Origin: Phoenix dactylifera
Taxonomy: Eukaryota; Streptophyta; Magnoliopsida; Arecales; Arecaceae
Assembly: GCF_009389715.1 (NCBI RefSeq)
Contig: NC_052407.1
Location: 8,032,475 to 8,096,474 of the forward strand
Length of the DNA stretch: 64,000 nt
Reading direction: 5' to 3'
Positions 47,424 through 60,337 of the stretch are shown one piece after another; within the stretch, counting starts at the first letter, position 1, and the number at the start of each line of letters is the position of its first letter. The notes under the pieces are model-generated. The model was not told the origin of the DNA. It did no database searches and saw nothing but the letters and a program-made list of their open reading frames with translations. The translations under genes and the position numbers were made by a program.

Positions 47424-48920
47424 ATCGTAACCCCAGCTATACCCTATCTTTCTTTTTCTAAATGGGTGTTTTGATGGTAACAAAAGTCCTTGAAAGTTTA
47501 GGTACCTAGCCCATATTACTCTCGTCATCTTTTTATTATCTTATTTCTGGCTAATCCACCACCAGTGATATGCTGGCATACAATCTAGCCATAAGACTTG
47601 TCATCCTTCTCTCGACCATGCAGACGAGAGAAAAGGTTGCCAAATCTATGATAGTTTAAAATTAGTATGTAATTGCAACATAATAATACACGAGGGGGTA
47701 TGAATAGAACTACCGTAAAAGTAGACGGGATGTGAGTGGAATAGTGTAAAAGTAGAGGGGGTGTTTTAATTGGCCAAAAATATATCTTTGGATATGCATT
47801 TCAGTTCCGAAACATGCAAGACATTTTGAAATTGCTTGGGATCAAAAAGCTTTAGATTGGTTCCAGTGCAACATTCCACTTAGTATGCCGGATAATGCCA
47901 TTTATTTAAGCCAAATATATGATTCTCACTACATAGATAGTTTAGAGATTAAAAAGCTAGTTGGATAGCCCCTAAAAGATCTATTGTGGGACAGCCCCCA
48001 AACTCTAAAACATTCAACCTGGACCCTTAATACACCAAATATTAAAAAATGCGACACCAAACAGTTGCTCGTTTTGCAACTCCAAAGCTCACCTTTGAGC
48101 TTATCGTTGCATTGCAAGAGCCTATTAATGATCTCCTTGTCCTTTGTATTTGAAGGTGGACCGTGCTAATAAAAGTAACCACAACCGTGATTTAGGTTGA
48201 AAGTAAAAAAATGAAAGAATAAGCATGGAAATTAGACCAAAATGGTAACATACCTCATTCATGGTGCATCCAAAAAATGACAGCTATGATTTGCGTTGGT
48301 GCAGGTCCTCAGATTGCGCCCTTTCTCTTTAGAAATGAAACATTCAAATAGAGAAAATTTACTTATCAATTTTGGCAATTTATCTCGTACCAAAAATGTA
48401 GGTTATGTTCTGCCGGCATCGAATATTCTTCTGGCAGAATGGAGGCCCAATGGAGGCTGCTACGTGAGGGTGAGCTTGTCCCTTCCTCCCCCTTCTTTTT
48501 TTTAGGTATAAAAAAAAAGAAAAAAAAAAGGGATTAGTTATTGCATGACCCTTTTGTTAGCACGTACAGATGAGGTGGCAAAGAGATCACCTACAATATT
48601 TCATCCCTGAGTTCAACGATGGCCATCCATCCATATCACAGCGCGAATCTCAACCCTGCCCGCCTCATGATCACGCGCCAGTTGGGAAGGCGTTGTCGAG
48701 ATGGCGTTGCGCGGAAGCAAAGCAAAGGCGATGGAGTCGCGGACTCGACGATTCGTTTGCTCGATCCCTTATGCCACATGGAGATCTTCTATTGGATACA
48801 GTGTCGTGGCGGAGTCACGGCGAGATCGGGATACTACTCACGATTTATTCAACTGGAAAACGAAAAAAAAAACCAAAAAAACAAGGGAAAAAAAAAGGTG
48901 GGAACCTGCCCCTCTTCCCT
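47424..48920. other. Intergenic and promoter region of the Sec61 alpha gene
   Basis: No gene is recognised. The last part (48560-48980) becomes GC-richer with CT-rich blocks, as expected near a transcription start. Its overlapping open frames in three registers are not convincing proteins. Confidence 0.45.
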
Positions 48921-50138
48921 CTCCTCTTCTTTTCTTGGGGGCAGGCGCGACGGGCCACGTCCTTCAAAGCTCTCCTTCGCTGATCTCTCTAAGTCGGCTC
49001 CGGTTGCGCTGGTGCGTCTCCAACGAACGTATCGCTGTTGTTGGTTTCTAAATATTATGTCTCGATTTCAATTTCCTTTTGTTTTCTTTAATTTCCACGA
49101 ACAAGAACACACGATTGCAATCGTGTATGTTTATTTATGAAAGAAAGTTAGGAATGCTATGATAGATCTGTATGTGAGTTCTGATCTGTTATCTTTAGAA
49201 TTTTGATTTCGATTTCTGTTTTGATCAGATCTCAATTGGTATTTTCTTATCGCTCTCGCATTGATCCTGACTTCATGTTGACCGCTCTCTCAAGTGGTTC
49301 GGGTTGTTTTTGTTGTAGATTTATTTGTTCTGTCAACTAAATTCGACCGTTTAATCTGTGCCCTATTATTGCTATTATTAGTTGTTCGATTGAAGCCCTA
49401 TTATTATTTTTTTGATGAACGAGTGTTATATGTTGCTTTTTTACTCGTTTGTGTAGTTGTCAATACCTTTGAAATTCATGAGGATCTTTGAGTTGTGTGA
49501 TCGTGGTCAAAAGCTTCTTTTCCTGTTTGTATTCTGTCGCAATTTTTTTTTTTTTCATATTAACTGAATGGTGTTTTTCTCATGATGCTGGACGAATAAA
49601 TGCCTTCCAAGGAAATCATTGTCTAATGCATATTTCAGAAAGAAATCATGATTAGAATGAATTGGGGTTGTCATGGAGTTGTACAAAACTTTGAGAGGGC
49701 AAAAAAAAAAAATTGATCTAGGGCCTACCTTGTCGCCTTGCCAGTTCCTCATTCTGATGCGATCAATGAATTGCATCAATTCACTCATGCTGCAGTGGGA
49801 GGAGAAACTGATAGGTTGACCATGCAGAGCACTACAGCGTTATTATTAACTACAATTCATGCATTTCCATGCTGCATTTATAAATTTCTTGTTTCCGTTA
49901 TATTCTTTTTTCCTAAATAAAAATAAGTGTGCTGCTTCATGTACCCCTAGCATACCCCGAATGAGTGCCAAACCGGGTTTCTGTGCACCATACACAGGGT
50001 AGGTTGTTCAAGAAGGGCTTTATTGCTTATTTTACCTCTGGCAGCTTGCAAATAGCCAGGTCGGGGTATGCTAAGGGGCATGCCAAGGGCTACATAAAGC
50101 ATTTTTCCTGAAAAAAACTTCTACGTGAATGAATGCAG
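48921..50138 (+). other. Putative leader exon and leader intron of the Sec61 alpha gene
   Basis: The coding exon begins after an acceptor GAATGCAG ending at 50138, five bases before the ATG, so an upstream leader exon is required. The GC-rich, CT-rich block ending near 49011, with a possible donor GTGCGT at 49012, is the best candidate. Boundaries are uncertain. Confidence 0.4.
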
Positions 50139-50143
50139 GAACA

Positions 50144-53100
50144 ATGGCAGGAGGATTCAGAGTGCTGCATCTTGTCAGGCCATTCCTGGCAATCTTGCCA
50201 GAAGTTGAAACTGCAAACAGGAAAGTTCCATTTCGTGAGAAAATAATCTACACTGTCATATCTCTCTTTATCTTTCTGGTCTGCAGTCAGCTCCCTCTAT
50301 ATGGGATTCATTCGACAACTGGTGCCGATCCCTTTTATTGGATGCGTGTCATTCTCGCATCAAATCGTGGAACTGTTATGGAACTAGGGATCACTCCTAT
50401 TGTGACTTCGGGACTGGTGATGCAGCTCTTGGTTGGGTCGAAGATCATTGAAGTCGACAACAGTGTGAGAGAGGATCGTGCTCTGTTGTAAGTACTCTCC
50501 TGCATGATGCTTTTGTAATGTGTAGATGATAATGGTCGTGGATATTAATGTTGATTATCTTGTCAGGTGGAATGAATTGATTTTCATGTGAATAGGCATT
50601 AGCTATATCTTACGATGAAAGATGAAAAATCCTTTCTTCCTGCATATTGCTGATTTACGCTGGCAATATGCATGAACTGCTCCTACATAACACTCAGCAT
50701 GTTGCCAGTTTGTGGACATAAGAAAGTATTTTGCATTCATCGATGAGTTTGACTTGGTGATTTAGAACTACAATATTCTTTGCTTACGTAGAAAATCTAT
50801 TGCATATTATAGGAAATTGCTAATTTTTACTCAGGAGCTTTGAATCTTGTCCCGGAAGCACGGATATTTCAAATCATATGCAGTGTCTGTATCAGATATA
50901 TATCAGATACCCACACTTGTTAAATAATTCTCAGATATGCGTCTGATACATGTCTTAAATATCCCATTTTTCAAAATTAGAAAACATACCAGATACTTCC
51001 TAGATACTCTTTGAAGACTTTCTTAATACATCCAAAATTGTGTTGGGGGGACAATTTTGTAATCTATTATATTAATATTAAAAAATTAAGTGTGGAATAC
51101 ATCCAATGGATTTGAATGATGACTAAATTATGAGCTTGTAAAAGTTGTTGCTATCGTGAAACGTATGGATTATATGATTTTTGATAGCCTACTATGCTTT
51201 ATTGACCATTTTTACATACTTATATGTATTTATGTATGAATGTATGCACGTTCTATGCAGAAAAATATATACTTGTGTATATGATACGATATGATATATA
51301 TGTTTAGGGATGTGTTCGGACCATATCATATCTTAGTTTTCAAGATTTGCCATACCAGCATTTTTGTGTCATGTCGTGTCCATATCCCATATCCATGTCC
51401 ATGCTTCATAGAATCTTGTATAAGTATTTAAATCTATATTGGTATGATATACAACATAGGTCCAGTCCCAATTTCAATGATGATCGTAGATTTGTCTTCT
51501 TATTTTTTAATTTATTATATTAATTTATTAGAATCAGTTGAATTGAGGCAATACATCTTTTAACAACCTATTAAGTTGTTCCAGTATACTGTAAGCATGT
51601 GTTTAGGGTGTGAGCCTTTTTTTACATTTAGTACATGCAATCACAAAATTGACCTTTCATGGAAATATGATAGTAGTTGCTTTAAAGAAATAAGTTAAAT
51701 AGCAAGTTATTGTAAAGTGTTCTTTGCAGTGATGTGCATTATTTAGCCAGGCTTGAAGTTTGTGTAGCTCATGTCCAATGGCTCAATTAAGCTCAAAATT
51801 TGACATATTATATATTTTATTTATTTTTAGTATAATCTAAAGAAAAGTGGTTTTTAATAATTATTTATCAAACACTAATTTATTCCACATAATGAAGAAT
51901 GCATGTTATCTGTAATGTTGAGACCTAACCATGGATATTATTTCAAAAATTATATGAAAGCTTTGGCAAGCCTAAGGATCTCAAAAAAGTCTCTTATGTG
52001 TTGGTGTTGCTTAGTATTATCTTGAGTTCAGCTCATTTTTTGTTGTGTGGACTCGAGCTTGGCTGGATTACAAAATGTCCTGAGCTTCAGCATAGCTTTG
52101 TTTGCTCAAGCTCGGCTCACCTACATTTCTAAGAGAAGTTAAGTGTAGTGGTCATTGGATTTAAAATCAATATCGTATTGTTCAAATCATATACAGTTGC
52201 TAAGAGATTATATATTCGTTAAGCTTTATTAAAAGGGCTTTACAACAAAGCAGAAGGGGGCAGGTTGGTTGGTAGATTTTATTATAATGATGTACAGAAA
52301 AGCTAAATAGATAATTTTATATAAACACTTGTTTCACAACTTTTCATTAAAACTGTTTTGGACAAAATTAGCGGGTCATAAAATATAAAAAATCTTATGA
52401 AAAACTGCAATTCACTCCTCCCTTATCTTTTCCTTAAGCTTTTTTTGCACAAAAATACAAGAACAGGTTCTGTGTTTATCTGTTTCATTAAATTTAATGG
52501 AAAGCAAATGGTACCTAATGTAAACAAGGAAAGCTATCACTAGATCTCTAATGTCTTGAACACTAAATTAATAAAACAACTTTACATTACATAAATTAGG
52601 AGTACACAAGACAAGGTACCATATGCCTAAACAATTTGAAATGAATTTGAGACATTTGTAAATCTCTTCTTTTCCTTCCTCACCTCATTATGTGATTTAA
52701 CATATATTTGAGATCTTTTTCTCATAGAGGCCTTCTCTAGTTGACTTTTTTTTCAGGGTACTCCTGCACTTTTCACCAGAAATCTACCTTAAATTACTCA
52801 TCTTTGCTGCTTTCACTTTTACCTATTGTCCTTCACTAGCATCCAGCATTTTGATCCAAGGTATCAAGTTGGTCTACAATTGAATTACAAAATCTTCTTG
52901 TAGCTTGCAAATGAAACCAACAATCATATTATCCATGTTGGTGCGTCTTGATTGTCTGGCCTTAAGTCGTACTTCTGTATGAAACCTACATCTTTGTCTA
53001 CCTGTTTGTTTAATAGAACTAAATCAGTATGGTAAAACGGAAATTCACTTGCCTCTGAGTTTTAACCACTTCATGACAGCAGAAATATTTGTGTAACGGT

Positions 53101-56100
53101 TATTCCATGCCTACCTTTTGGTTTGAATTTTTTTCAGAATATAAATCATTTATTCCCTAAAACTTCACATTTTACCATGTATGCCTTTCCATCTAGAGCT
53201 TCTATCTGTAACTCCAAATTAACATTCACTCTTTTCAAAATATCATTAACTAGCTTCTTATCATTTTCATATTAACATTTCTAATAACAAACAATCATAA
53301 TGTCTGAATCATGTAAAACAAAATTCTTAAGCATTTTCATCACAAACTACTTTCACCGTGTATTTGAGAAACTAATTTTACTTCATTTATTCAGTTATAG
53401 ATTGCATTAAATTGAGCTCCAACTGTTTGACAGGCATGCATCTGCTTCTCTTTTAAAATAGGCTAAGTACTATATTTGTAGAATCTATGACAATATGGGT
53501 TTGCAAATGAGAGCTAATAACAATAATTGTAACTATACTTCAGTAATTTTCCTCCCTTTGAGGTTATACACAGACACATGCACACATATATACATATATA
53601 ATATATACTGCTCATCTGCAATTTGTGGAGTATCGTTAATTCTAGGTGGTATTGCTTTCCTGTTTTTGTCATGTGGATTGATCATCTTGCATTTTTTTGG
53701 ATCCTTTTTATGTTACTCTGAACCTTTCCTACACAGACTACAATGCTGATTTCTTCCTATTTGCATGCATGCATTTTAAACTGATTAGTAATGAGATATT
53801 ATATCCTACGAAAATGCTGTGTTATACATAATCTCACCGTGTGTATGTTTTTTGGTCTCCAGAAATGGCGCCCAGAAATTACTGGGCATCCTGATCGCAA
53901 TTGGAGAGGCAGTTGCTTATGTTTTATCTGGAATGTATGGCAGTGTCAGCCAACTTGGTTCTGGAAATGCTATTCTTATAATTCTTCAACTGTTTTTTGC
54001 TGGTATCATTGTGATCTGTCTAGATGAGCTTCTTCAGAAAGGATATGGTCTTGGATCTGGCATTTCTCTATTCATTGCCACCAATATTTGGTAGGCTAGT
54101 GGGTTCTATCACTTTTCTTGCGAATGTATGAGCTTGCACTTACATCCAAATTTTATTTCCTGTAGTGAAAATATCATTTGGAAGGCATTTAGCCCCACTA
54201 CCATCAACAGTGGCCGAGGTGCTGAATTTGAAGGTGCTGTTATTGCCTTGTTCCATTTACTGATAACTCGAACGGACAAGGTCCGTGCTCTCCGTGAAGC
54301 ATTTTACCGTCAAAATCTTCCAAATGTGACAAATCTGCTCGCTACAGTTCTGGTTTTTCTCATTGTCATCTATTTTCAAGGGTTTCGAATTGTTCTACCT
54401 GTTAGATCAAAGAATGCCCGGGGTCAACAGGGATCCTACCCCATCAAGTTATTCTACACCTCTAACATGCCGATCATCTTACAATCTGCACTTGTTTCTA
54501 ACCTTTACTTTATTTCCCAGGTACTGAGCATGGGATGTATGAGGTGGATTATAGTTATATCTTCCCTACTTCGTAAAAATTTAATTCTTTTAATGTTTAA
54601 TGCAGCTGTTGTACAGGAGGTTCAGTGGAAACTTCTTTGTGAATCTGTTGGGTAAATGGAAGGAATCTGAATATTCTGGTGGTCAATTCATCCCTGTTGG
54701 TGGTCTTGCTTACTACATTACAGCACCATCTAGGTGATTAAGTAAACCTTTCAACTTGAGTTTTCTCTCTGTGTTTCTCACATTCATCATTTTGATTGCT
54801 AATTTTCTTGGTTGGAATTTTTACAATGCAGCCTGGCAGACATGTTTGTGAATCCATTCCATGCACTCTTCTATATTGTTTTTATGTTGTCAGCTTGTGC
54901 ACTTTTCTCGAAGACTTGGATAGAAGTTTCTGGCTCGTCGGCAAAAGATGTAGCAAAGCAGCTTAAGGTACATACCTTTCTATTTGTAATCTTTAGCTAT
55001 AAAACTTGGATAGCACTTGATATGACAGAGATATTGACAAATCTTGAAGGGAAAAGGGTGCTGCTATGACTATGATGGAACAGTCCATAAATAACATTTA
55101 GCTTTTACATATAAATTTTTTATACATATTTGTTCTTTTAGTATATTATACATTCCACAGCTATAGGTCTTCTCCATGCTTTATGAAAGTTTTCATTTCA
55201 GTTAGGACAAACATCATGATGATGGCTGCAGCATGTTTATGTTATCTGATCTAACTTGACCCATGCCTGGCATCCCTAGAAAGTAGTCAGGAATGTTCCG
55301 GAAGACTGAGACTGTGTTCTTGTCATTGTATTTGATGTTTTGTATTGTTAGGAGAAAAGAGGATACTTATGGAAATATCTGAGATGTTTTGCTTGTAACC
55401 GAGGTGTATTGGTATTCGATGCAAGTCATTATGAACATGGCTACTCCAGGGAAGCATAGGTGCTTTAAAGTCTTGTCATAGTAAATGACTGGAACTAAGT
55501 TGTCTGTTTCCTGTTAAGGATTGCATATTTATTGTTTTAGAGAAAATTTCAGATATGAATTTCAAATAAATTATGTGTTTTGAAGATTTTAAATGTGCTG
55601 GTATCTAAATGAACTTGTTTTTTTGACAAAAAGATGGGAAGCCCAACATTGGACCCCATTAGAGGTCATTAAATTTTAACTATAAAGGATGCAGTAGTAC
55701 TGACATCATGGAGATTTAAAGAACAAAATATCACTTAATATTTAGTCTTGATATCGCTTCTCCTGCTAAGAATGAAAAGTATTTTGCTTCAAAAGTAAAT
55801 ATTCTTGCATTATGTTCCTTTCAAATTCTCTACCAAATTGCTGCAGCTAGAATATCCCAATCTCTTCTTCGCTTCTTTAATCCTTTTTATTCTCCAAACT
55901 CCCAAAAGGATTATATAGAAGGGGCTCAGCCTCGCCATTCAATTTTTCTTACTTCTAAACAAACTCGGTAGCTGTTTTCTATATATCTACATGAAAGAAA
56001 AAGATGAGTACCTGACTCCTTAGGATCATGATCCAAAACACATGAAGGAGGATGAGGCCAAGTTCTTTTCCTTGGATATCTGCCATAAGGATTCTTCCTT

Positions 56101-57420
56101 TGGAAGCTAGCTGTAAGAAAATTTTCACTCTCTTGGAATGCAAGTCTTCCAAATGACTTGGTGATATCCTTGCAGCTTCCCTCCAAAACTAGTGAACCTA
56201 TAACAAGACATAAGTATAAATGATGATGCAGACATCTCCATTTTACTGAATCATTAGAAGGACTAATTAATGTCAGGACGTCCATTAATTGATAGTTCAA
56301 AAAGAGCCTGATCATCAAGTACTCTTCTAAAGGAATGACTCAAGAAGAGCTACCATTCACTTCAGCCCAGTATGAAGCCACAATTCTAGATTGATCTTGA
56401 ACAAGGGTAAATAGGCTCAGAAACCAATCGGCTAATGGGAACCGTCCAAGCCATCTATCCAACCAAAATCTGACCAATTCACCATTCCCCACCATAAATG
56501 AAACACCACACAAGAAACAATCCTTTGTTCTCAAGACAGCTGACCAGAAACTGGAAACATCACCCCTGATTTCAGCATACCATATTCTTCTATTGTGATA
56601 TCAAAGTTCTCAATTAGAAATTTCCAAATGCCCCCTTCACCACTAGGAAACTTCTACCACCATTTAGATAACAAGGACACAATAGAGCCCCTAAACATCG
56701 ACCTTCACTAATTGAACTCGTACACTTCCACGTAAAGGCCTTCTGATAAATCAAATTTTACTGCACTTTTGAGGTACTCAAGAAACATTACTGATTTTAT
56801 CATACCATGAGTATGTGCTAAATCTTTGGCCCTTTTGCTCGAGTTTAAAGCCACTTAGGTGAATTTAGTTTTTTTTTTTTTGCCCTTTTGGACTATTTAT
56901 GGAGTCTGCTTTATGAAGGTGGTGACAGCTTTAAAGTAACCCAGGATTTGCAGGAGCATCATTTAAGTATACTGTACAAAGAGTATGACTAGGATTTAGG
57001 AAATATGTGTTGGCCTTTTTTGTAATATTTTGTTATACTTATTCAATTCTCTTTTAGCATAAACTTCAAGCTTCATTATGTATTTTGGTGGTTTTCATTA
57101 TAACTCCTTAGCAAATGCTTTAAGCGGTTGTGTATTATTGAGAAATAAAATGACTTCATGTCCTTGTTCTTACCTTGCAGGAACAACAAATGGTGATGCC
57201 AGGTCACCGCGAGTCCAACCTCCAGAAGGAGCTGAACCGGTATATTCCAACAGCAGCGGCCTTTGGGGGGATGTGCATTGGTGCTCTGACAGTGCTCGCT
57301 GATTTCATGGGTGCAATTGGTTCAGGCACCGGAATCTTGCTTGCGGTGACAATTATATATCAATATTTTGAGACATTTGAGAAGGAGAGGGCAAGTGAGC
57401 TTGGATTTTTTGGACTTTGA
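50144..57420 (+). CDS. SEC61A: Protein transport protein Sec61 subunit alpha
   Basis: Central channel subunit of the Sec61 translocon in the endoplasmic reticulum membrane, through which nascent secretory and membrane proteins pass. Six coding exons, all with GT/AG borders, join in frame: 50144-50487, 53863-54090, 54166-54520, 54606-54733, 54832-54967, 57181-57420; total 1,431 bases, 476 residues, the normal length. Family landmarks run throughout: [10 protein letters not shown], the plug region [44 protein letters not shown], the long cytosolic loop with [19 protein letters not shown] and [21 protein letters not shown], and the end [18 protein letters not shown]. The start is ATGGCAGGAGG at 50144. 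Introns 1 and 5 are 3.4 and 2.2 kb. No stop or frame break; it should be functional. Confidence 0.97.
50842..50850. repeat. Nine-base target duplication, left (GAATCTTGT)
   Basis: An exact copy occurs at 51411-51419 on the other side of the MULE-type MITE. Confidence 0.8.
50851..51410 (+). mobile_element. MULE-type MITE in Sec61 alpha intron 1
   Basis: Bounded by perfect 9-bp duplications GAATCTTGT, the size made by Mutator-like transposases. The ends are short imperfect inverted repeats: GGAAGCACGGATAT from the left and TGAAGCATGGACAT inward from the right. Non-coding, 560 bp, related to 16741-17274. Confidence 0.78.
51411..53862 (+). other. Remainder of Sec61 alpha intron 1
   Basis: Starts with the right 9-bp duplication (51411-51419). 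At 51740-52140 there are scattered words such as GCTCAAGCTCGGCTCACC and GACTCGAGCTTGGCTGG, resembling the subterminal repeats of non-autonomous hAT elements, but ends were not found. The rest is AT-rich with no gene, up to the acceptor TTGGTCTCCAG. Confidence 0.5.
54968..57180 (+). other. Sec61 alpha intron 5
   Basis: A 2.2-kb intron with GTACAT donor and CTTACCTTGCAG acceptor. It contains a minus-strand LINE fragment (55618-56640). Apart from that nothing was recognised. Confidence 0.7.
55618..56640 (-). mobile_element. LINE fragment (3' part, zf-RVT domain) in Sec61 alpha intron 5
   Basis: Minus-strand frames 56534-56340 and 56318-55926 carry pieces of the C-terminal region of plant non-LTR retrotransposon polyproteins: [20 protein letters not shown], as in 'FxVGNGxxIRFWxDxW', then a zf-RVT-like part with [26 protein letters not shown]. 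The 3' end is probably at 55618, where the minus strand reads ATCTTTTTGTC followed by A7. It is 5' truncated, frame-broken and antisense to the gene. Confidence 0.7.
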
Positions 57421-58586
57421 TCTATTGATGCTTTACCTCAGGAAGCTCCGGAATGGTGGCTTCAGATAAGCCCTTCTAGCAATTTTGCTGGTGATAACAG
57501 AAAAAGCCTTTTCTAACTTCAGGTGTTAAGCCAACTACCATGTGGGTTTATTTATAGTGATAATTCTCTAACCCTCCTCATGGGAGTTCAGAACTCAGAA
57601 GATTACCCCCAGGAAAGGATGGGTAAGATATCTAGTGTTTTAGTTCATTCAGTTTCAGATGGATAGGTTGCAAGGCTCTCTATCTTTTCTTGATATCAAT
57701 GACTGATTTTATGTGCTTTTTACCCTTAAATCTATACTTGATGCCACGCAATTTTAATCAGTTCAATGTTTTTTCTGTTTGGGGCGCTACACATGTATGC
57801 CTTTTCTTGTGAGGACCTGTGCAATTAAGAGCTGACACTTTCCTAAGTCCATTTGTCAAGCCTTACATTGCAGGGAGACTACTTGATTATTATCTTGGTA
57901 CATTGGGAAAAATTTTGAAGTTGGAAAGACATTGTTACATGCAAAGAAGGTTTAGAATCATCTAAAACTCACTTTGTCATGACAAGAATATCAAGAGAAT
58001 GAATCATGGCTTCTTCATGGGGATGTGTCATGCTAATATACATGATATCCAAGATCAAGTGATTGAGGATGTACCATGCTAATATGCATGAAATCCATTC
58101 AAGGTTTGAAGCTTGAGTCCTAATTCCTAGACCCATGGGTGTAAATTCCAAACCATTACGACCTGCACTAACTGATTCCTAACAAAACTATTGATCAAAT
58201 TTGTCCGTGACACTTGTTGCTGAAAATAGTGTCTGCATCCATGTTATTGCTACGATATATGAATGTCTCTGGCAGCTACCGTGTTCCTCACATTCGTGAT
58301 TGTCCTATCTAGCGTTTCTCCAAGATATGTCAACCCATGACCTGCTCGATCCAACCTCATTTCATTTCCACTGGTGGGAGGCAAAACCGAGATCACTAAT
58401 ACCAAGCATGACTTAATCAACGTGCTAGTTGGTACCATTATCAAGAGTGATTATTGATAGAGTTTTGTTATGGTATTTCTTTATAATATTTTATAAAAAG
58501 TTACTAGGCATGTGGACTGTCGAATAAATTAGGGTATTTAAAGTATTATTTTTTTTAACATATTGAACAACGAGTTACCTATTGTG
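57421..58586. other. Sec61 alpha 3'UTR and 3' flank
   Basis: The first few hundred bases should be 3'UTR. A short near-repeat containing ATGTGTCATGCTAATATACATGA and ATGTACCATGCTAATATGCATGA, about 50 bases apart, occurs near 58025-58095. No gene recognised. Confidence 0.5.
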
Positions 58587-58594
58587 GTTACTAG
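58587..58594. repeat. Eight-base target duplication, left (GTTACTAG)
   Basis: Exact copy at 59012-59019, flanking the hAT MITE. Confidence 0.9.
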
Positions 58595-59011
58595 TAGGGC
58601 TGCAAATGGGTCGGGTCGACCCATGATCCGACCCGACCTGCATAAGACTTGATCCGATCTGAATTTTAGGACTCACGGAGCCGGATCGGGTCCTAAATTT
58701 GGACCCGTTCTATTTTTTGGGTCGGGTCGGATCGGGTTGGGTTCACCCAATTTTGACTCGGACCTGATCCGATCCATTTTTTTGGATCAGTTTTTTACTA
58801 TTATATAGTGGAACTTTGAATATAAAAATACATAAATCCGAATCCGATCCGACCCGAATGATCTGTCGGATCAAAATTTATAGGCATGGACTCTATCCGA
58901 CCCGATCCGATTTTTAACCGGTTCTGGATCCAAAATTAGATCCCGAACAAGAAATCGGATCAGATCGGGGTCACTCAGGATTTGACCCGACCCGATCCAT
59001 TTGCAGCCCTA
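58595..59011. mobile_element. hAT-type MITE with 8-bp target duplication
   Basis: 417 bp. The ends TAGGGCTGCAAATGGGTCGG and, inward from the right, TAGGGCTGCAAATGGATCGG differ at one base. GTTACTAG duplications flank it exactly, diagnostic of hAT transposition. The interior is packed with short subterminal words such as GGGTCGGGTCGG and CCGATCCGACCCGA in both orientations, the kind of array bound by hAT transposases. No coding capacity. Confidence 0.93.
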
Positions 59012-59759
59012 GTTACTAGCTTCTCACCGGGACATTTGCCAAAAAGTAAACAAAAGCGGAGGGTCCAACCTCGCAAGCTATTTCGTCGGTAGAATGTGCC
59101 CTCACCATTACTGCTAGGATTACTAGCATAGCGGACTGATTGAGGTCGTGAGAAGCATGCTATCCATCTTTCTGAGCAAAATGGTGAGTATTTTTTATCG
59201 ACCATAGCTTGCATTGATTGATGAATCGCTTGATCAAGGAGTATACAAACCCTCAACATAAATATTAAAAAAGAAGACCAATAAATTCAATCTTCAAAAA
59301 TAAAGAATACAGGTAAAACCTTGGTAGCCAGCAAAGTCGCTAGAGTCTTAAACCAGTCCAATGCCAAGGCAAGACTGGAAGGTTACAATATGAATCGAGC
59401 ACTCCATGATTGGGATTAGAACTGACACAACATGATCAGGGTTCATGGCATTGATAGAGTTGAGAAAAAAGCACAGCAATCTCAAGCACTTAGTTTCAGC
59501 TAAACCGCACAAAGAAAGGCAGTCAGAGAGGGAGCAATTATTCCCATTCCATTCTTATTTGACCTCCTCAGCCTTCATTGTCTCCAAATTGTCCATACCG
59601 ATTTCATCGAGGTTGACCATCCTTTTATTTTGGAATCAAACTTTGATGGTAAGCCACAAAGATCTGATGAATGTATTCTAAGGAATCAATGATTGGTTGT
59701 CTGCAACATGATAGAAAGATTCTCACATATCTGGTTGCCTCCCCATCCTCAACACAAAG
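59012..59759. other. Flank between hAT MITE and the duplicated region
   Basis: Begins with the right GTTACTAG duplication. No gene recognised; the short open frames lack any known pattern. Confidence 0.45.
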
Positions 59760-60249
59760 GTTATCAACGGTGATGCAGGCCACGGCCAACAAGAACTAGG
59801 AATCTAGTTGCATGAGGTCAGGATGTATGCATGGTAGCAAAAGAGTTAACCTAATTAGGTATCGTAGAAGTGAAAGTCAATGATGCTTACAAGTATGAGA
59901 TTACTTAGGATGCAAATATTTCTAAAATAAACCATATTGGACCTAAATAAGATCTCTCTTGCCACATGGAAATTGGAGTTTTCAAAAATTACTAATAGTA
60001 AATAATATATTTCTATTGTTAATTATAATAATTTTTGTGAGAAAGAAATTAAAGAAAATAATGGTAAAAGGAGGCCCGCTTATCCTCTTCAGGTCATCCT
60101 CTGCTTCGGGCTTCCATCCTTATAGGGCTTTGATCTTGTTGTTCATCTCTTTGATTTTGTGATTGAGGGCTACCTCCTATATAGAGACTTTTTTTAATTG
60201 ATGTGGAGAAGGTTTGTCGGGACCGGAAGCTTAGAGGGAGAGCTGAAGC
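59760..60249. repeat. Direct repeat flanking the hAT element, left copy
   Basis: Matches 63511-64000 at a constant offset of 3,751 bases; I found a single difference, C at 60076 versus T at 63827, and no gaps. The right copy is cut by the window edge, so the repeat may be longer. It has no recognised gene. Confidence 0.95.
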
Positions 60250-60337
60250 AGCCACATCTCGAGCTTGCACTAAGGTTCTCAAGGCGAGGGTGACTGTTGT
60301 CTTGTGCCAAGCTATCCTGGTGGTTCGGTTGGTTAAT

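Noticed and set aside
48570-49140. Three overlapping frames of 116-173 codons
   Set aside because: Probably promoter and leader of the Sec61 alpha gene; no recognisable domain, and overlapping registers suggest composition.
51735-52150. Scattered GCTCGAGC/GCTCGGCTC words, possibly a non-autonomous hAT element
   Set aside because: Termini and target duplication were not found, so it is only mentioned in the intron entry.
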